NCBI RefSeq assembly: GCF_015207395.1
Contig: NZ_JADEWX010000028.1
Coordinates: 1 to 51,608, forward strand
Length of the DNA stretch: 51,608 bases
Reading direction: 5' to 3'
Source of the DNA: Nodosilinea sp. LEGE 07088
GTDB taxonomy: Bacteria > Cyanobacteriota > Cyanobacteriia > Phormidesmidales > Phormidesmidaceae
The position numbers were made by a program, and so were the translations under genes. The notes beneath the pieces were generated by a model. That model searched no databases and had not been told where the DNA came from. It worked only from the letters and a program-made list of their open reading frames with translations. Positions within the stretch are counted from its first letter, which is position 1. Every line of letters begins with the position of its first letter. Shown in pieces: positions 1 through 7,687 of the stretch.

Positions 1-87
1 GGGGGCGGGAGGGGGCAGACGCATAAACGCTAGAACCATTGGAACTAGCCTGAAACTCTAGCATCTTTAGGCTCCCTTGAGAATGAA

Positions 88-210
88 ATGGCCCTGCTAC
101 TCCATGACCTGCTGCAAACTGCTGGGCCAGAAACCCTTGATGGAGAAGGGTTTATGAAAACTTTGGGTTCTGGCATCATAGCGATCGCCAAGTTGGCCCC
201 TATTTTGTAG
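88..210 (+). CDS. Doubtful 40-residue ORF or gene remnant
   Basis: An ATG-initiated frame encodes 40 residues ending in a hydrophobic stretch (IIAIAKLAPIL), and the same frame is open back to about base 55. The peptide has ordinary cyanobacterial codons and includes a HIP1 site, but no ribosome binding site precedes it and I do not recognise the family. It may be the 3' remnant of a lost gene or chance. It lies 34 bases upstream of the oxidoreductase gene. Confidence 0.18.
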   Translation: MALLLHDLLQTAGPETLDGEGFMKTLGSGIIAIAKLAPIL

Positions 211-244
211 CAAGGTATGAGTACAAAGTTTAACGGCAATTCTC

Positions 245-1096
245 ATGATTCTTATAACAGGTGCAACTGGGAGGGTCGGTAGTAAGCTGGTTGAATCACT
301 CTTACGGTCGGGCAAACAAGTAAGGGTGCTGGTCAGAAATTCGCAAAAAGCAGCTAACCTTCAAGCCTTGGGAGCATCTGTTTGCTTAGGCAATCTCAAC
401 CGACTAGATCATTTAGATATTGCGTTGCAGGGGTGCGATCGCCTTTTTTCAATTCCTCCCAATACGATTAATCAAGCCGAGCAAGAGATTCAACTTTACC
501 AAGCAGCTAAACGCACTGGCATACGGCATATTGTCAAATTATCTCCTGTTAAATCTGACCCCAAATCACCTTGCCAGTTTTTCAAGCAACATGCCATCGC
601 AGAGCAGTACCTAAAACAATCCGGTATCAAATTTACAATCTTGCAGACAAACTCGTTTATGCAAAACTTTCTATGGTTTTCTCATGAGATGAGGACAAAA
701 GGCACATTGTCTTTGCCCATGAGAGACGCAAAAACCGCACCCATAGATATTCGTGATGTTGTGCTTGTTGGATCTGTAATTGTAACGGAGGAAAAGCATG
801 AAGGGAAAACGTATAATTTAACGGGTCCAGAGTTACTCTCATTACAAGAGATTGCTGAAAAGCTCTCCACAGTCGCCAATCAAAAGATTACTTACATTGA
901 TGCTTCTCCATTGGATTTTAATCAGGCCCTAATTCGATCTGGCGTTTCAGAGTGGTTTGCTAAGGCAGTAACCACGTCTTGGCAAATCGCTAGCAAAGGA
1001 AGACCAACTCTTACTGGCGTGGTTACTAAAATTGGAAGAAAGCAACCAATCACTTTTAATGAATTTGCTCGAGATTATGAAGCAGTATTTGCATAA
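245..1096 (+). CDS. NmrA-type NAD(P)-binding oxidoreductase (atypical SDR)
   Basis: The 283-residue product starts with a Rossmann fold whose dinucleotide motif GATGRVG sits at residues 6-12. It continues in the pattern of NmrA/QorB/azoreductase-like atypical short-chain dehydrogenases: a conserved LSPVKSD stretch in place of the classical catalytic YxxxK, a middle segment of the type ILQTNSFMQNFL, and a C-terminal domain with a TFNEFARDY ending usual for the family. Such proteins are cytosolic NAD(P)H-dependent reductases or redox-sensing regulators; substrate cannot be inferred. The gene is monocistronic. The stop codon overlaps the left end of an inverted-repeat element (1096-1196). Start chosen at the ATG directly before the beta strand ILITGATG; no clear Shine-Dalgarno is present. 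Confidence 0.85.
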   Translation: MILITGATGRVGSKLVESLLRSGKQVRVLVRNSQKAANLQALGASVCLGNLNRLDHLDIALQGCDRLFSIPPNTINQAEQEIQLYQAAKRTGIRHIVKLSPVKSDPKSPCQFFKQHAIAEQYLKQSGIKFTILQTNSFMQNFLWFSHEMRTKGTLSLPMRDAKTAPIDIRDVVLVGSVIVTEEKHEGKTYNLTGPELLSLQEIAEKLSTVANQKITYIDASPLDFNQALIRSGVSEWFAKAVTTSWQIASKGRPTLTGVVTKIGRKQPITFNEFARDYEAVFA

Positions 1097-1196
1097 GAGT
1101 ATTCCACCTAAAAAAACATCCCGATCAGGAACGCGAACTCGGCCCACTGGGCCAGTCGCGGAGAGACACCGGATAGGTATTTAGTTGGAATACTCT
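1096..1196. repeat. 101-bp element with 17-bp terminal inverted repeats (MITE-like)
   Basis: The left end 1096-1112 (agagtattccacctaaa) and the right end 1180-1196 are inverted copies matching at 16 of 17 positions. Between them is a second small palindrome, ggcccactgggcc (1141-1153). The whole unit could fold into a long hairpin and act as a bidirectional terminator, or be a non-autonomous mobile element. No convincing target-site duplication is visible. Confidence 0.5.
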
Positions 1197-1290
1197 AAGA
1201 GTAGTTGTCAGCAGTCCAACACAGCGCTGGAGCAGACAGTCGAAAACTTGTGTGAAAGCTAAGTATGTCTGTTGCAGCTCAGCTTTGCCG
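1197..1290. other. Short non-coding spacer
   Basis: This stretch lies between the inverted-repeat element and the kinase remnant. It carries no open frame, promoter or repeat that I can support, and is probably degraded DNA. Confidence 0.3.
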
Positions 1291-1524
1291 TTAATCTAGA
1301 CACACTTGCGGCTGTGAGGGCGATCGCGCCTCGTAGCCCCCTAGACCGCTCAGCCCCAGCACCACCGTCATCACGCCGGTATACCAGGCGGTGAGCTGCC
1401 AGCCGCTGTGGCGAAATAGCTGAAATGACTTCTGGCTTTCTCCTGATGGTTGATCCAAAATTAAGCGGCGCATCGAGCGCGCCGTTAACCATAACCTGCT
1501 GATTACGTTACCCACAGGTTCCAA
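1291..1524 (-). pseudogene. Frameshifted N-terminal remnant of a sensor histidine kinase
   Basis: The reverse-strand frame (TTG start at 1524, three bases past the TPR gene stop) contains FQLFRHSGWQLTAWYTGVM followed by VVLGLSGLGGYEA. This is the typical first transmembrane segment of cyanobacterial two-component sensor kinases. Kinases of this type usually continue YEAIA at this point. Here the frame reads YEARSPSQPQVCLD and stops; removing two bases at the HIP1-like site GAGGCGCGATCGCC (about 1324-1337) would restore YEAIALTA. Nothing resembling HisKA or HATPase domains follows, so the gene is both frameshifted and truncated. Recognition is from motif memory. Confidence 0.5.
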
Positions 1525-1526
1525 TA

Positions 1527-2852
1527 CTACGGTGCGGGTTCTGGGGCATACAAATTCTCCGGCTGGGTCAGGGCTTGGCGGGCTTGGCTTTCCCAGATGT
1601 CGTCTTCAGGCCGGGTGGCATACTGCAAACAGCTCCTCCAAGCAGTGTTGGCGGCAGGTAGAGAGGAGTCAGCCGGAGCAGACGATTGGCCTAGGGCTTG
1701 GGCCAATAGACAGAAGGCATCGGGGCGAGGATTGGTTAAGGATTGGCCAACTACAATCGCCTCGAGCAAAGCCGTTTGAGCCTCGGCAAAGCGCTCTTGT
1801 TCCAGGCGCGCCTGGCCCAAATTTTTGTGCAGCAGGTATTGCAACTCGGGCGCCTGCTGGCTCAAGACCGGGTTGCCCAGGGCCGAGCGCAGCAGGGGCA
1901 CGGCGTCTTCGGGGTTACCCTGCTGAATATAGAGATGGGCCAGATTGTTGTAGGCAGGTAGGTAGCCTCCCTGCACCGCCTTGAGGTATTCGGTTTGAGC
2001 CTGGTCAAGCTGCTGATATGCTTCGTAGAGCACGCCCAGGTTGAACTGGGCAGCGGGGTAGTCGGGCCGAATGCTGAGGGCCTGCTCGAAGTTGTCTTGA
2101 GCGCTGGCCCAGTCGCCTGATTCGTACTGCTCTTCGCCCGCTTGGTTGTAGGCTACGGCGATCCGGGGCAGCACCAGGGAGTGAAAGAGAAACAGCCCCA
2201 GGGCCAGGGCAAAGGCCAGGGCAAATTTAATTCTGGCCCAGTTTTTGGCAGCCGAACTACGGCTGGCGAGCACGCTTTCGAGCAGTTGCTGCCCCACTTT
2301 AGTCAGGGCACCGCCGCTGGCAAACAGGGTAAGAATAACCGGGGCGATCGCCCCCAGCGAGCTCCACACCCCTGGCGTATCGAGGGTAAAACGACTGGCG
2401 ATATCTTGGGCCAGGGCCAAACTAATGGTGAGCATGGCGATGGTTAGCCCGCCCCACAGCCAGGCCAGAGCATCCTTGGGCGGTTCCAGTTCGGGGGGGT
2501 ACCACCACCAGTGGTGCTCTGGGGGATGTACGCTTTTGCGCCAGTCGACCAAGGCGGGCACCGCTCGCAGCTGGTCGGTGTGGCGACCCAGAATGGCATC
2601 GGTATTGGCCAGGCTTAACCAAAATTGGGGCGGCAGGGTCTGAGCCTCGGGTATTTCACCGAGCTGATCGATCAGGTGCTGAATGCGATCGCGCGTTCTC
2701 AGCATGGTTAGTACCGGCTCTGGCTCCCAGGTTGGGCTGTTTGCCAACTGGTCTACCAGGGTCTGGTACTGGTCATAGGCGCTGTGTAGCGGGTGAGAGG
2801 CTACCATATCGTTTTGCCAAGGCTGTGAGGCTTCGTATAAACCTACAGGCAA
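1527..2852 (-). CDS. Membrane-anchored TPR protein
   Basis: The 441-residue product has a charged N-terminal region (about 1-125), then three hydrophobic segments at roughly 127-150 (WLWGGLTIAMLTISLALA), 163-185 and 210-232 (ALAFALALGLFLFHSLVLP). A C-terminal half of tetratricopeptide repeats starts near residue 236 with motifs such as GDWASAQDNFEQALSIRPDY and AAQFNLGVLYEAYQQLDQA. TPR arrays bind partner proteins; none is identifiable. The listed start is TTG; an in-frame ATG at 2807 (MVASHPLHS) is possible. An AAGGAG at about 2870-2876 is too far from the TTG and would fit a non-standard ATT start better, so the start is unsettled. A kinase remnant follows the stop codon by a few bases. Confidence 0.75.
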   Translation of the reverse strand: MPVGLYEASQPWQNDMVASHPLHSAYDQYQTLVDQLANSPTWEPEPVLTMLRTRDRIQHLIDQLGEIPEAQTLPPQFWLSLANTDAILGRHTDQLRAVPALVDWRKSVHPPEHHWWWYPPELEPPKDALAWLWGGLTIAMLTISLALAQDIASRFTLDTPGVWSSLGAIAPVILTLFASGGALTKVGQQLLESVLASRSSAAKNWARIKFALAFALALGLFLFHSLVLPRIAVAYNQAGEEQYESGDWASAQDNFEQALSIRPDYPAAQFNLGVLYEAYQQLDQAQTEYLKAVQGGYLPAYNNLAHLYIQQGNPEDAVPLLRSALGNPVLSQQAPELQYLLHKNLGQARLEQERFAEAQTALLEAIVVGQSLTNPRPDAFCLLAQALGQSSAPADSSLPAANTAWRSCLQYATRPEDDIWESQARQALTQPENLYAPEPAP

Positions 2853-2928
2853 AAGACCGATAATTCCTGACTCCTTTTAGGAAAGCAATAGGAAAGCAAG
2901 CTTCTGGGCCTGCCCCCAACTAGAAAAG

Positions 2929-3021
2929 CTATTCGATGCGATCGCGGATGATGGGTCGGGCAGCTTGATAGTAGGTGCCGCACAGCCAGAGGTAGTCGCC
3001 GGTAGTTGTAGCAATGAGAAC
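2929..3021 (-). pseudogene. C-terminal fragment of an unknown protein cut at a palindrome
   Basis: On the reverse strand, 30 codons with good coding character (...TTGDYLWLCGTYYQAARP...RDRIE, stop at 2929-2931) end exactly at the edge of the 32-bp palindrome 3022-3053. The frame stays open through the palindrome back to the sigF stop codon but has no plausible start. I do not recognise the protein. It may be the tail of a gene whose 5' part was replaced by the palindrome. Confidence 0.3.
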
Positions 3022-3053
3022 GCCGTAGGGAGTCTCTAGAGACTCCCTACGGC
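3022..3053. repeat. Perfect 32-bp palindrome (dispersed cyanobacterial repeat type)
   Basis: The left half gccgtagggagtctct is followed immediately by its exact reverse complement, giving a 32-bp perfect palindrome with no loop. It sits 34 bases downstream of sigF. Its GTAG...CTAC ends and size resemble the short palindromes scattered through many cyanobacterial genomes. It could terminate sigF transcription, although no T-run follows. Confidence 0.7.
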
Positions 3054-3087
3054 ATACTGCTCTCGTAGGTCTGGGGTTGGTGAAGGG

Positions 3088-3873
3088 CTATTGATCAGTA
3101 TGCAATTCCTGAGGTTGTAGGAAAGCAATCATTTCATCGACTCCCCGCTGAATACGACGGGTGACAGTCATGGGGCTAACGCCAATTTTTTCGGCAACCT
3201 CTTTACGAGATAAGCCCTTAAAAAACACAAACTCAATAGCCGTGCGAGTTTTAGACTCAAGCTGGTTTAGAGCTCGCTGAATTTGCTGGCGATCTTCTTC
3301 TAGGGCCTGCATCAGCTGATAGTGGGTATCCGGCAACGTCTCACCAAGGGTAATATTAGAGTCGACTTGCTGACAAACAGTCGCATCCAGGCTGAGGGGC
3401 AAACGGTTTTTATGGGCCATTTTGACCTCTCGCCATTCTTTAACCGAGACACCTAACGCATCAGCCATTTCCCCGTCACTGGGGTTACGGCCAAAACTGC
3501 GCATCAGTTCCATCTGGAGCTTTTGGGACTCCTTTTGCAGATCTTGCCAGCGACGGGGAATCTTAACCGTCGTGCCGCGATCGCGAAGGAAATGCAGCAT
3601 CTCGCCACGAATATAAGGAACTGCAAAAGAGCTAAAAGCACAGCCCTGGCCAGGATTAAACCGCTCAATCGCACGAATTAAGCCAATGTAGCCAATTTGC
3701 TCCAAATCTTCATAGGGTTCAGAACACTGGTGGCTGACTCGATGGGCGATCTTACGCACTAAGCCAGCGTTTAACTGCACAAGCCTATTGCGCAGGTGCA
3801 CAGAGGGAGACTGCTTGTACTGCATCAGCAGTTCCATACCACGGGAGCGAATTGTCGAAGTTTCAGTAGCCAT
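3088..3873 (-). CDS. sigF: Group 3 RNA polymerase sigma factor SigF
   Basis: This is an alternative sigma factor of the cyanobacterial SigF/SigB-F-G class, which directs RNA polymerase to stress or pilus/motility promoters. Region 2 is clear (EPYEDLEQIGYIGLIRAIER, then FSSFAVPYIRGEMLHFLRDR), region 3 follows (IPRRWQDLQKESQKL), and region 4 contains the helix-turn-helix LSRKEVAEKIGVSPMTVTRR. The ATG at 3873 gives 261 residues (MATETSTIRSRGMELL) and matches the usual family N-terminus. A longer frame to an ATG at 4008 exists, but its extra 45 residues look non-homologous. The gene faces away from the HAD hydrolase. No anti-sigma gene adjoins it; an RsbW-like gene lies 5 kb away. Confidence 0.88.
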   Translation of the reverse strand: MATETSTIRSRGMELLMQYKQSPSVHLRNRLVQLNAGLVRKIAHRVSHQCSEPYEDLEQIGYIGLIRAIERFNPGQGCAFSSFAVPYIRGEMLHFLRDRGTTVKIPRRWQDLQKESQKLQMELMRSFGRNPSDGEMADALGVSVKEWREVKMAHKNRLPLSLDATVCQQVDSNITLGETLPDTHYQLMQALEEDRQQIQRALNQLESKTRTAIEFVFFKGLSRKEVAEKIGVSPMTVTRRIQRGVDEMIAFLQPQELHTDQ

Positions 3874-4194
3874 ATCTGCGGATGTCCTTACGAGAGCGGG
3901 TTCGCTGGGAACTGTACCCATTCTCTGAAGTGACGCCAGTATGCACCATGGTTGATCCACGGTACTCTGACGAAGGCTAAGTGGAGTTCTCCGTAGTTCT
4001 ACGGGCATACTATTTCCCGATCGGAGTAGTAACCTCCAAACTTAGTCTCTATCAGCAACCAGATTGATGCTCGCGCCTTTGACATTCAAATCTCGCAATT
4101 CCTGGCCTAGGAAGCCCCCTTGCCATTTCAAAATCGGGCTAAACTAAAAGCTAACCAATGCTTTGCATTTCTTTACGGTTTCCCAGCTAGGTTT

Positions 4195-4917
4195 ATGGCT
4201 ATCAAGGCTGTTCTACTCGACTTTAACGGGATTGTTATCAACGACGAAGCCATCCATGAGCAGCTGATTGACGAATTACTCCTTGAAGAAAACCTGCGAC
4301 CCAACCCCCAAGATATTGTCGATTGTTGCCTAGGCCGATCGGATGCAGCGTGCCTCAGAGATTTACTGACTCTTCGGGGAAGAACAGTATCTGATAGCTA
4401 TCTAGAAAAATTACTCGATCGCAAAGCAACTCGCTACCAAGAGATCTTACGCAGGTTAGAGCGTCTTCCCCTTTATCCAGGCATTGATGACTTGATTTAT
4501 CAGGTTAGGTCAGCTCAGCTGAGTCTAGCCATCGTATCTGGCGCCCGACGCAGTGAAATTGAGACCGTACTATCGTTAGTGAACTGGGGCGATTATGTAA
4601 ACCTCATTATCTCAGCAGACGATCTTCCCTTTGGTGTGAGTAAACCTAAGCCAGACGGCTTCACAGCTGCGATCAATCAGCTCAACAATCTATCAGTCGG
4701 TCTAAATCTCCAACCAGCTGAGTGTCTAGCGATCGAAGACTCTTTTGCCGGTATAGAGGCTGCAAAGCGCGCTGGAGTACCCGTCTTAGGAGTCGCGCAC
4801 ACCTACCCCTATCAAATGATTCATCGTCGAGCTACCTGGGTGATTGATCATCTCTATGAGCTCAATCTAGACTGGCTCAAGCCTTACTATGGCACCAGCG
4901 GCTCTCCAAGTGTTTAA
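4195..4917 (+). CDS. HAD-superfamily hydrolase (beta-phosphoglucomutase-like)
   Basis: The 240-residue subfamily IA HAD protein has motif I LLDFNGIVINDE (nucleophile Asp9), motif II SGARR, motif III in VSKPKPDGF and motif IV IEDSFAGIEAAKRAG. These are the signatures of Mg-dependent phosphatases or phosphomutases acting on small sugar phosphates. The usual DxD of motif I is DxN here (Asn11 in place of the general acid Asp), which may alter or slow turnover. The ATG at 4195 directly precedes the first strand; an upstream TTG frame (4120) adds residues unlike the family. It is transcribed divergently from sigF and converges on the Nudix operon. Confidence 0.82.
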   Translation: MAIKAVLLDFNGIVINDEAIHEQLIDELLLEENLRPNPQDIVDCCLGRSDAACLRDLLTLRGRTVSDSYLEKLLDRKATRYQEILRRLERLPLYPGIDDLIYQVRSAQLSLAIVSGARRSEIETVLSLVNWGDYVNLIISADDLPFGVSKPKPDGFTAAINQLNNLSVGLNLQPAECLAIEDSFAGIEAAKRAGVPVLGVAHTYPYQMIHRRATWVIDHLYELNLDWLKPYYGTSGSPSV

Positions 4918-4962
4918 TTAGACGGTCGACTAAGATCGATGATTTGCTCTGGGGCAGATCTT

Positions 4963-5526
4963 TTAGAGGGCAGCCAATTTCTCAAGGTAGGGCTTGGCCA
5001 AATAGAAACTGGCGATCGTCTTGGCGTCGATCGCTTCTCCTGCCAAAATAGAATTTTCGAGTTGGGTGGGAGACAGTGAAATAACCTCCATGTCTTCGTC
5101 GGCATCGGCGGCAGGGGGAGCCTCAATTGGTTCTAGATCGGTAGCCAAAAAGGCATAGATAATTTCGTCAGAATATCCTGGAGCTAAGGGGAAGTTACCC
5201 ATGGGCAACCAGGTTTTGGCGGTGTATCCAATTTCTTCCTGAATTTCTCGGCGAATGGTATCGATGGGGGTTTCTTCGGACTCAAGGGTGCCTGCGGGAA
5301 ACTCTAGCAGCCGACCCAGTACGGCAAAACGATACTGCCTCACCATAATCAAATCGCCCTCGGTGGTAACAGGAACCGCTAAAGCGCCGCCAGGGTGACG
5401 AATGCATTCCCAATCGCCTTCGGCACGGTTAGGCAGTCGTAACCGATTGACCTCAAAGTTAAACTTACGCCCTTCGTAGAAAAGACGCTGTTTTAGTAAT
5501 TGGGGTGGCTCTTGACCAAGCGACAT
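4963..5526 (-). CDS. Nudix hydrolase, ADP-ribose pyrophosphatase type
   Basis: Nudix enzymes of this type cleave ADP-ribose to AMP and ribose 5-phosphate. The Nudix box is complete (G-x5-E, x7, then REIQEEIGY). It is preceded by the family's RHPGGALAVPV and VRQYRFAVLGRLLEFPAG strands. I place the start at the ATG at 5526 (MSLGQEPPQLLKQRLFYEGR), which matches the usual N-terminus; in-frame ATGs at 5553 and 5583 would lengthen it. It is the last gene of a thioredoxin-folK-Nudix operon, about 70 bases after folK from this start. Confidence 0.85.
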   Translation of the reverse strand: MSLGQEPPQLLKQRLFYEGRKFNFEVNRLRLPNRAEGDWECIRHPGGALAVPVTTEGDLIMVRQYRFAVLGRLLEFPAGTLESEETPIDTIRREIQEEIGYTAKTWLPMGNFPLAPGYSDEIIYAFLATDLEPIEAPPAADADEDMEVISLSPTQLENSILAGEAIDAKTIASFYLAKPYLEKLAAL

Positions 5527-5594
5527 GGGTGAAAGACTCTGGAGACAACTCATGTTCGCCCTATTGTAGCTGTCTTTAGCCACCCGATTGAGGC

Positions 5595-6092
5595 CTAGGC
5601 GACAATCGGACCAAGCCGTTGTACTCCTGAGGGGTTTACCGATTGGCAGAGGGTAAGCACTGTTTGACCACTAATCGGGTCACACCAATTGGGGGCGATC
5701 TCGGCTAGTGGAATAAGCACAAAGGCGCGTTCCCGGAAACGAGGGTGGGGGATTTCTAGAGTTGGTGTGGTGACAACAGCCTGATCGTAAAACAATAGAT
5801 CGAGGTCAAGGGTGCGCGGTCCCCAGCGCTGTTGGCGTTCTCGACCAAACTGCTGCTCTATACTAAGCAACTGGTGCAGCAAAGCTACTGCCGACAGCGT
5901 CGTGTCAAGCAGAACACAAGCATTGAGGATGTCGGGCTGGGGAGGACCTATAGGAACCGTTTGGTAAAGGCTCGATTGAGCCACCACGGTCATTAGGGGA
6001 GGGCAGTGGAGAGCTTGGAGGGCTTGAAATAGCGTGTGCTGAGAATTGCCCAGATTGCTGCCCATTGCGATCGCACAGGGTACTTTTGCCAT
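5595..6092 (-). CDS. folK: 2-amino-4-hydroxy-6-hydroxymethyldihydropteridine pyrophosphokinase
   Basis: HPPK transfers pyrophosphate from ATP to 6-hydroxymethyl-dihydropterin, a step of folate synthesis. At 165 residues it has the usual single-domain length. Visible hallmarks are the N-terminal AIAMGSNLGN, the family signature RWGPRTLDLDLLFY with the Mg-binding Asp pair, and PHPRFRERAFVLIPLAEI. It lies 3 bases after the thioredoxin stop on the same strand, so the two are probably co-transcribed and perhaps translationally coupled. Confidence 0.92.
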   Translation of the reverse strand: MAKVPCAIAMGSNLGNSQHTLFQALQALHCPPLMTVVAQSSLYQTVPIGPPQPDILNACVLLDTTLSAVALLHQLLSIEQQFGRERQQRWGPRTLDLDLLFYDQAVVTTPTLEIPHPRFRERAFVLIPLAEIAPNWCDPISGQTVLTLCQSVNPSGVQRLGPIVA

Positions 6093-6095
6093 TGC

Positions 6096-6416
6096 TCAGG
6101 CAAGATGGGGACGTAGCCGAGTTACCAGTTGTTCGGCAGGCAATACTCCTTCGATACGGTCAATGGGTTTTCCGGCTTTGAACAAGACCAGTGTCGGCAA
6201 GGCTGCAACCTGATATTGAGATGCAATTTGCGGATACTTGTCGGTATCAATTTTAACGATTTTTAGCTCCCCTTTAAGGCGACGGCTGACCGTAGCTAAA
6301 ATGCTGGCCATCATTTGACAGGGGCCACACCAAGTAGCGTAAAAATCAACTAGCACTGGGGTTTCGGCACCGGCTAATAGATCTTCAAAACTCTGAAATT
6401 GTTGCTTATTGGCCAT
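6096..6416 (-). CDS. Thioredoxin, plant TrxY-like class
   Basis: A single-domain thioredoxin of 106 residues with the intact active site WCGPC (Cys30, Cys33) and the cis-proline segment ALPTLVLFKAGKP. The stretches FEDLL..., VDFYATWCGPCQMM, KIDTDKYPQIA and DRIEGVLPAEQLV resemble chloroplast Trx y, which is reduced by ferredoxin-thioredoxin reductase and supports peroxiredoxins. The class is inferred from motif resemblance. It heads the trx-folK-Nudix operon and has a strong ribosome binding site. Confidence 0.9.
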   Translation of the reverse strand: MANKQQFQSFEDLLAGAETPVLVDFYATWCGPCQMMASILATVSRRLKGELKIVKIDTDKYPQIASQYQVAALPTLVLFKAGKPIDRIEGVLPAEQLVTRLRPHLA

Positions 6417-6423
6417 CTCAAGT

Positions 6424-6429
6424 CTCCTT
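6424..6429 (-). promoter_or_regulatory. Ribosome binding site of the thioredoxin gene
   Basis: The reverse strand reads AAGGAG seven bases before the thioredoxin ATG. It is one of the few canonical Shine-Dalgarno sites in this window and fixes that start. Confidence 0.75.
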
Positions 6430-6491
6430 AGAGAAAATCCTGTTGCTTAAGCAACACCATCACCCATTGATTTAATATAAACTGCAATTTT

Positions 6492-6806
6492 ATGAATTAT
6501 TTTATGGGTCTAATCAACTCATGGAACGTTAGTTTAACTAAATCTAAGCGCTATCTGGTGAACCAAATGCATATTGAGAGAAATGAGTCTCAGAAGCTCA
6601 GCGAAGCCGATCTAGCCCACCTTGAACAACTGCGGAATTTAGTCCGTCATGCCTTGGCCGATGGAAAACTCTCCCAGAGCGAACTAGAAGATATCAAGAC
6701 TCTGCTCTATGCTGATCACCGCGTCACGGTAGATGAGTTGGTAACCCTACGGACAACTATTCGTCAGGTATTGGGAGATGCCGCCTTAGAGTATGACTGG
6801 CAGTGA
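6492..6806 (+). CDS. Small hypothetical protein with paired acidic helix motifs
   Basis: A 104-residue acidic protein of unknown function. The conserved-looking part is the C-terminal half, with two similar elements, ALADGKLSQSELEDIK and YADHRVTVDELVTLR, ending in LEYDWQ. Each resembles the loop-helix pattern seen in TerB-like and small cyanobacterial proteins, but I cannot assign a family. Start candidates are the ATGs at 6492, 6504 and 6567; none has a Shine-Dalgarno, and the first 25 residues may be non-coding. It is divergent from the thioredoxin operon across a 75-base spacer and converges with the next gene. Confidence 0.65.
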   Translation: MNYFMGLINSWNVSLTKSKRYLVNQMHIERNESQKLSEADLAHLEQLRNLVRHALADGKLSQSELEDIKTLLYADHRVTVDELVTLRTTIRQVLGDAALEYDWQ

Positions 6807-6826
6807 TACCTTAGCCCTAGCGTCAA

Positions 6827-7687
6827 CTACACATTCATTTGACGCAGAAAACTATCGAGGGCCGCAGCTACTTTTTCGGCCCAGTCTTCCTGAGCATAAT
6901 GGCCTACCTCGGCTAGGGTTTGTAGTTCGCCGTTGGGCAGAGCCTGCACGGCTGCCTCAGCTAAGCTCACCGATAGCCAGGGATCACTCTGCCCCCAGAG
7001 GACTAGGGTAGGGTGATCCCAACCAGGTAGGGCTGCAGCAATGGCCTGACTATGGGCTTCCACAGATAGTTGACGTACAGTCGTCATCAAGGCCCGACCG
7101 ACATCCGAGCTCTTGAGAAAGGGACGGCGATAGACATCTAAGTCGGGATCGTCTATTTGATAGGGCCCTCCACCTTCTAGGGTGCGATCGACTAGGAGCG
7201 GGTCTTGGGTAATCATGTCTCCGGCCAAGGGCCAGCCCATCTGGCGTATTTTCCAAGGTAGTTTAGCGCCAGGGCCTATGGGTGCATTAATCATTGCCAG
7301 GCGGTCGACTCGACTGGGGTTTTGCAGAGCATACTGTATGCCAACCGAGCCGAGAAACCCTTGGGCAACTAGGTGCACTTGGGGAAGATCCAGAGCATCT
7401 AAAAATTCACCTAGGGCAACACTGAGGGCCTCAGGCGTGTAGGAAAAAACACGGCGATCGGGCTTGTCGGAAAAGCCGTGGCCAATCCAGTCAGGGGCAA
7501 TGGTACGAAACCCCTGCTGGGCTAGGGGTGGCATGACCTGACGCCAGCTATAGCTCTGAGACACTAAGCCATGGAGCAAAACCACGGGCAACCGAGATGA
7601 GTCAACGGTGGGCTGCAGTTCACGGTAAAACCAGGTCAGTCCATTGACCGCTATCGTCCGCTCTGCGATCGCATCCCCCTGTGCCAT
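6827..7687 (-). CDS. Alpha/beta-hydrolase-fold protein lacking a catalytic nucleophile
   Basis: The 286-residue product follows the haloalkane-dehalogenase/epoxide-hydrolase pattern: the oxyanion segment VVLLHGLVSQSYSW, the strand APDWIGHGFSDKP, an acid region LVLWGQSDPWLS and a C-terminal His in EVGHYAQED. The nucleophile elbow reads VAQGFLGS (about residues 107-114), so Gly110 occupies the position normally held by Ser, Asp or Cys. I recall a similar QGFLGS elbow in other cyanobacterial and plant relatives, which would mean the loss is old. A binding or signalling role is then more likely than hydrolysis. It is monocistronic, with no neighbour that suggests a substrate. Confidence 0.82.
   Translation of the reverse strand: MAQGDAIAERTIAVNGLTWFYRELQPTVDSSRLPVVLLHGLVSQSYSWRQVMPPLAQQGFRTIAPDWIGHGFSDKPDRRVFSYTPEALSVALGEFLDALDLPQVHLVAQGFLGSVGIQYALQNPSRVDRLAMINAPIGPGAKLPWKIRQMGWPLAGDMITQDPLLVDRTLEGGGPYQIDDPDLDVYRRPFLKSSDVGRALMTTVRQLSVEAHSQAIAAALPGWDHPTLVLWGQSDPWLSVSLAEAAVQALPNGELQTLAEVGHYAQEDWAEKVAAALDSFLRQMNV

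Noticed and set aside
45-315. Two reverse ORFs at the left edge
   Set aside because: No family resemblance, and one overlaps the start of the oxidoreductase gene.
3873-4008. N-terminal extension of SigF to an upstream ATG
   Set aside because: The extra 45 residues do not resemble the family start; the ATG at 3873 fits better.
4078-4110. Promoter with TTGACA at 4078
   Set aside because: No acceptable -10 hexamer at 16-18 bases downstream.
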